Below are positions 7,075 through 8,715 of a DNA stretch of 8,715 bases, one piece after another. Every line of letters begins with the position of its first letter. Position 1 is the stretch's first letter. The notes under the pieces are model-generated. The model saw only the letters and a program-made list of their open reading frames with translations. It did not search any database and was not told where the DNA came from. The translations under genes were made by a program, and so were the position numbers. The stretch is from Flavobacteriaceae bacterium. Lineage in GTDB: Bacteria > Bacteroidota > Bacteroidia > Flavobacteriales > Flavobacteriaceae. The stretch is from positions 1 through 8,715 of the forward strand of contig JADHLU010000032.1 in NCBI GenBank assembly GCA_016780435.1. The letters are read 5' to 3'.

Positions 7075-7676
7075 AAAAGATTGCTATAACGGGAGGTATT
7101 GGATCTGGTAAATCGTATGTGTGTGATCTTATTGCATCCAAGGGATTCCCTGTTTTTTACTCAGATCAGTGGGCTAAAGATTTAATGGTATCTGATGCGC
7201 AATTAAGGCGCGCTATTGAACAGCTCATAGGAGAGGAGGCGTATCAGTCAGATCACGATCATAACATTCGACTTAACCAAGCCTTTATTGCCTCAAGAAT
7301 ATTTGGTCAAGCCGCATTGAAGTTGCAACTGGAGCAGCTTGTTCATCCGGTCGTTCGAAGCGCATTTGAACAGTGGGTCAAGGATCAAACTACCGCTCTG
7401 GTTTTTCAAGAATCTGCTCTCATATTGGCCACAGAATACTACAAAAATTTCGATGCCATAGTGTTGGTGTCTTGCCCTGATGAGCTTCGAATTAGTCGAG
7501 TAATGCAGCGCGATGGTGTTGATCGCATGACTGTGATTTCGAGAATGAAGGCTCAACCCGACTTTGAATCTCTTTTAGACCGGGTCACACACCTCATCGA
7601 CAACTCTGGCGATCAATCGCTTGAAGATCAAGTAGAGGTCTTGCTCGTTGATTTGCTCGGTCATTCGGATTTATAG
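7071..7676 (+). CDS. coaE: Dephospho-CoA kinase
   Basis: This 201-residue cytoplasmic P-loop kinase phosphorylates the 3'-hydroxyl of dephospho-CoA using ATP, the last step of coenzyme A synthesis. It has the P-loop GGIGSGKS at 8-15, Asp32 in FYSDQWAKDLM (the DAD-like substrate site; the first Asp of E. coli VIDAD is Tyr30 here), the HP pair at 92-93, LID residues RD and R in QRDGVDR at 146-152, and IDNSG at 176-180. The usual PLLFE/PLLVE-type motif is changed: the segment reads ESALILATEYYKNF at 114-127, lacking the proline and the glutamate. The fold, length and P-loop are otherwise normal. Translation starts inside the last codons of the YbbR gene (ATGA, 7071-7074), so the two may be coupled. 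A 44-nt leader separates it from the kinase downstream. Confidence 0.92.
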   Translation: MKKIAITGGIGSGKSYVCDLIASKGFPVFYSDQWAKDLMVSDAQLRRAIEQLIGEEAYQSDHDHNIRLNQAFIASRIFGQAALKLQLEQLVHPVVRSAFEQWVKDQTTALVFQESALILATEYYKNFDAIVLVSCPDELRISRVMQRDGVDRMTVISRMKAQPDFESLLDRVTHLIDNSGDQSLEDQVEVLLVDLLGHSDL

Positions 7677-7683
7677 ACGCAAC

Positions 7684-7720
7684 GCCCTAATTTTATAGGA
7701 GCCAAATAACGTTTTAGGGT
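7684..7720 (+). promoter_or_regulatory. Two-part inverted repeat in the histidine kinase leader
   Basis: CCCTAA at 7685-7690 pairs exactly with TTAGGG at 7714-7719, and TTAT at 7693-7696 with ATAA at 7706-7709. Together they can form a hairpin with an internal bulge and a 9-nt loop carrying AGGAG (7697-7701). The structure fills nearly all of the spacer after coaE and ends one base before the ATG. It has no T-run, so it is not a standard terminator. It could be a translational control structure or a protein-binding palindrome, or chance; the stem is AT-rich and not very stable. AGGAG is 19 nt from the ATG, too far for a normal Shine-Dalgarno. Confidence 0.33.
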
Positions 7721-8715
7721 ATGAATAGAAATGGGCTTTTTGCAACAATTGGATTGATGACGGTGGCCCTATTGGGTTCTATACTCGTGCAGGGCTATTG
7801 GATTAAACTTTCACTTCAAAGTCGTTCTGAAGAATTTTCTACGGCCATGATTGACGTGATGGAGCACGCTACAGACGTCATTGAAGAGCGAGAGCGCAAT
7901 GATTACTATTCCAAGCTAGCCGTGCTCATAGACAGTGTTGGGGCGCCTAAGTCTACTCAAATTCGCAACTTTTTCTTTGTTGACCGAAGTTTAACCAATG
8001 ATGAAATCATTTTTTATTCACACGGTATTTTAGAGCAGGGTTACGATGTCGCCACCAGTGCACTTCCTGGATTTAGGCAATTAAATAATAGCGACACCAC
8101 CCGAATTATCAATTTTACTTCGAGAAGAAGTCAGAAAACGTTTAGGCCATCTTCGTCTCTAGACGGATCTGCGGTTACCCTAGAGCCCATTGATGTAATT
8201 GATAAGATCGGAGGGCTAAGCAGTATTGAAAAGGCGCAATACGAAGACGTGTTCATGGAGGCCGCCAAGCTAACACCTATACATCAAAGGGTGTCCGAGT
8301 CTGAAATACGTTTTGTTTTGGATAGAGAAATGCGCAAGCGCGGAATCATGGGCGACTTTGAGTTCGGCATTGAGCGTTTGGCTTATCCCACTTCAGTCAA
8401 GTCTGCTGGATACGACTTTGCCATGAGGCCGAGCTTTGCTGTTCCCTTGTTTAAGGATAGCGAAGGCTCAAGCGCCTATACCCTAAACGTAATCATTCCC
8501 AATAGAGACGCGCTCATTTGGAGAGACGTAATAGGGCTGGTTGTGATTTCTATTTTTTTCACGCTTATCATCTTGGTGGCGTTCAGTGTAGCCCTGCACC
8601 AGCTCTTTGCACAGAAAAAAATAGCGGAGATAAAAACCGACTTCATCAACAATATGACGCATGAATTTAAGACTCCGATTGCTACGATTAATCTCGCCGT
8701 AGAAGCGCTTAAGGT
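7721..8715 (+). CDS. Sensor histidine kinase, RprX-like, partial (3' end outside window)
   Basis: The first 331 codons of a membrane-bound sensor kinase are present; the rest of the dimerisation domain and the ATPase domain lie beyond the window. A first membrane segment is at about 6-28, ending in the Bacteroidota-typical LVQGYWIK, a periplasmic sensor region of about 240 residues follows (29-268), and a second segment lies at about 270-294 (VIGLVVISIFF and on). The kinase core starts almost directly after it, without a HAMP domain: KTDFINNMTHEFKTPIATIN with phosphoacceptor His314 in MTHEFKTP. The HisKA box and architecture match RprX-like kinases of Bacteroidota, which pair with an OmpR-type regulator usually encoded downstream; that partner is not visible. 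The sensor region has no domain I recognise. The ATG at 7721 gives a normal N-terminus. It is likely autophosphorylating, but the signal and targets cannot be inferred. Confidence 0.9.
   Translation, partial: MNRNGLFATIGLMTVALLGSILVQGYWIKLSLQSRSEEFSTAMIDVMEHATDVIEERERNDYYSKLAVLIDSVGAPKSTQIRNFFFVDRSLTNDEIIFYSHGILEQGYDVATSALPGFRQLNNSDTTRIINFTSRRSQKTFRPSSSLDGSAVTLEPIDVIDKIGGLSSIEKAQYEDVFMEAAKLTPIHQRVSESEIRFVLDREMRKRGIMGDFEFGIERLAYPTSVKSAGYDFAMRPSFAVPLFKDSEGSSAYTLNVIIPNRDALIWRDVIGLVVISIFFTLIILVAFSVALHQLFAQKKIAEIKTDFINNMTHEFKTPIATINLAVEALK

Noticed and set aside
7697..7701. AGGAG as a Shine-Dalgarno site for the histidine kinase
   Set aside because: It is 19 nt from the ATG, no in-frame start lies closer, and this phylum rarely depends on such sites.

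Overview
This is a gene-dense chromosomal window with ten protein-coding genes, all on the plus strand and separated by -10 to +67 nt. It looks like conserved core chromosome of a Bacteroidota species, most likely in Flavobacteriales. The evidence is the Bacteroidota-type omega subunit, a DUF4835/PorD-like protein known only from that phylum, a FabI that reads like the Bacteroidota consensus, a RprX-like histidine kinase, the general lack of Shine-Dalgarno sequences, and a TAnnTTTG promoter box. A genus cannot be named from the sequence alone. I see no rRNA, tRNA, mobile element, CRISPR array, phage gene or clear rho-independent terminator, and no gene-free stretch longer than 67 nt.

Layout. 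(1) Bases 1-2476: the 3' end of a BamD-like outer-membrane assembly lipoprotein, then rpoZ (omega), coaBC and the DUF4835/PorD-like gene, with gaps of 3, 10 and -10 nt. These look like one transcript. (2) Bases 2477-4199: a 67-nt spacer containing an 8-nt direct repeat, then recN. (3) Bases 4200-5061: a 46-nt spacer with the best promoter candidate in the window, then fabI. (4) Bases 5088-7676: a GT2 membrane glycosyltransferase, a YbbR-domain protein and coaE, joined by a 1-nt gap and a 4-nt overlap, so almost certainly co-transcribed and perhaps translationally coupled. (5) Bases 7677-8715: a 44-nt leader able to form a two-part hairpin, then a sensor histidine kinase that runs off the right edge just after its phosphoacceptor histidine.

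How the genes fit together. CoaBC (steps 2 and 3) and CoaE (step 5) belong to coenzyme A synthesis, and FabI uses acyl carrier protein, whose phosphopantetheine arm comes from CoA. BamD, the PorD-like protein, the glycosyltransferase and the YbbR protein act at or beyond the membrane, so the window mixes CoA/fatty-acid metabolism with envelope building, plus transcription (omega) and DNA repair (RecN). I do not see a convincing undescribed system. The points most worth checking are the altered CoaC active-site residues, the altered CoaE motif, the hairpin leader of the kinase, the repeats before recN, and the YbbR gene without a neighbouring diadenylate cyclase.
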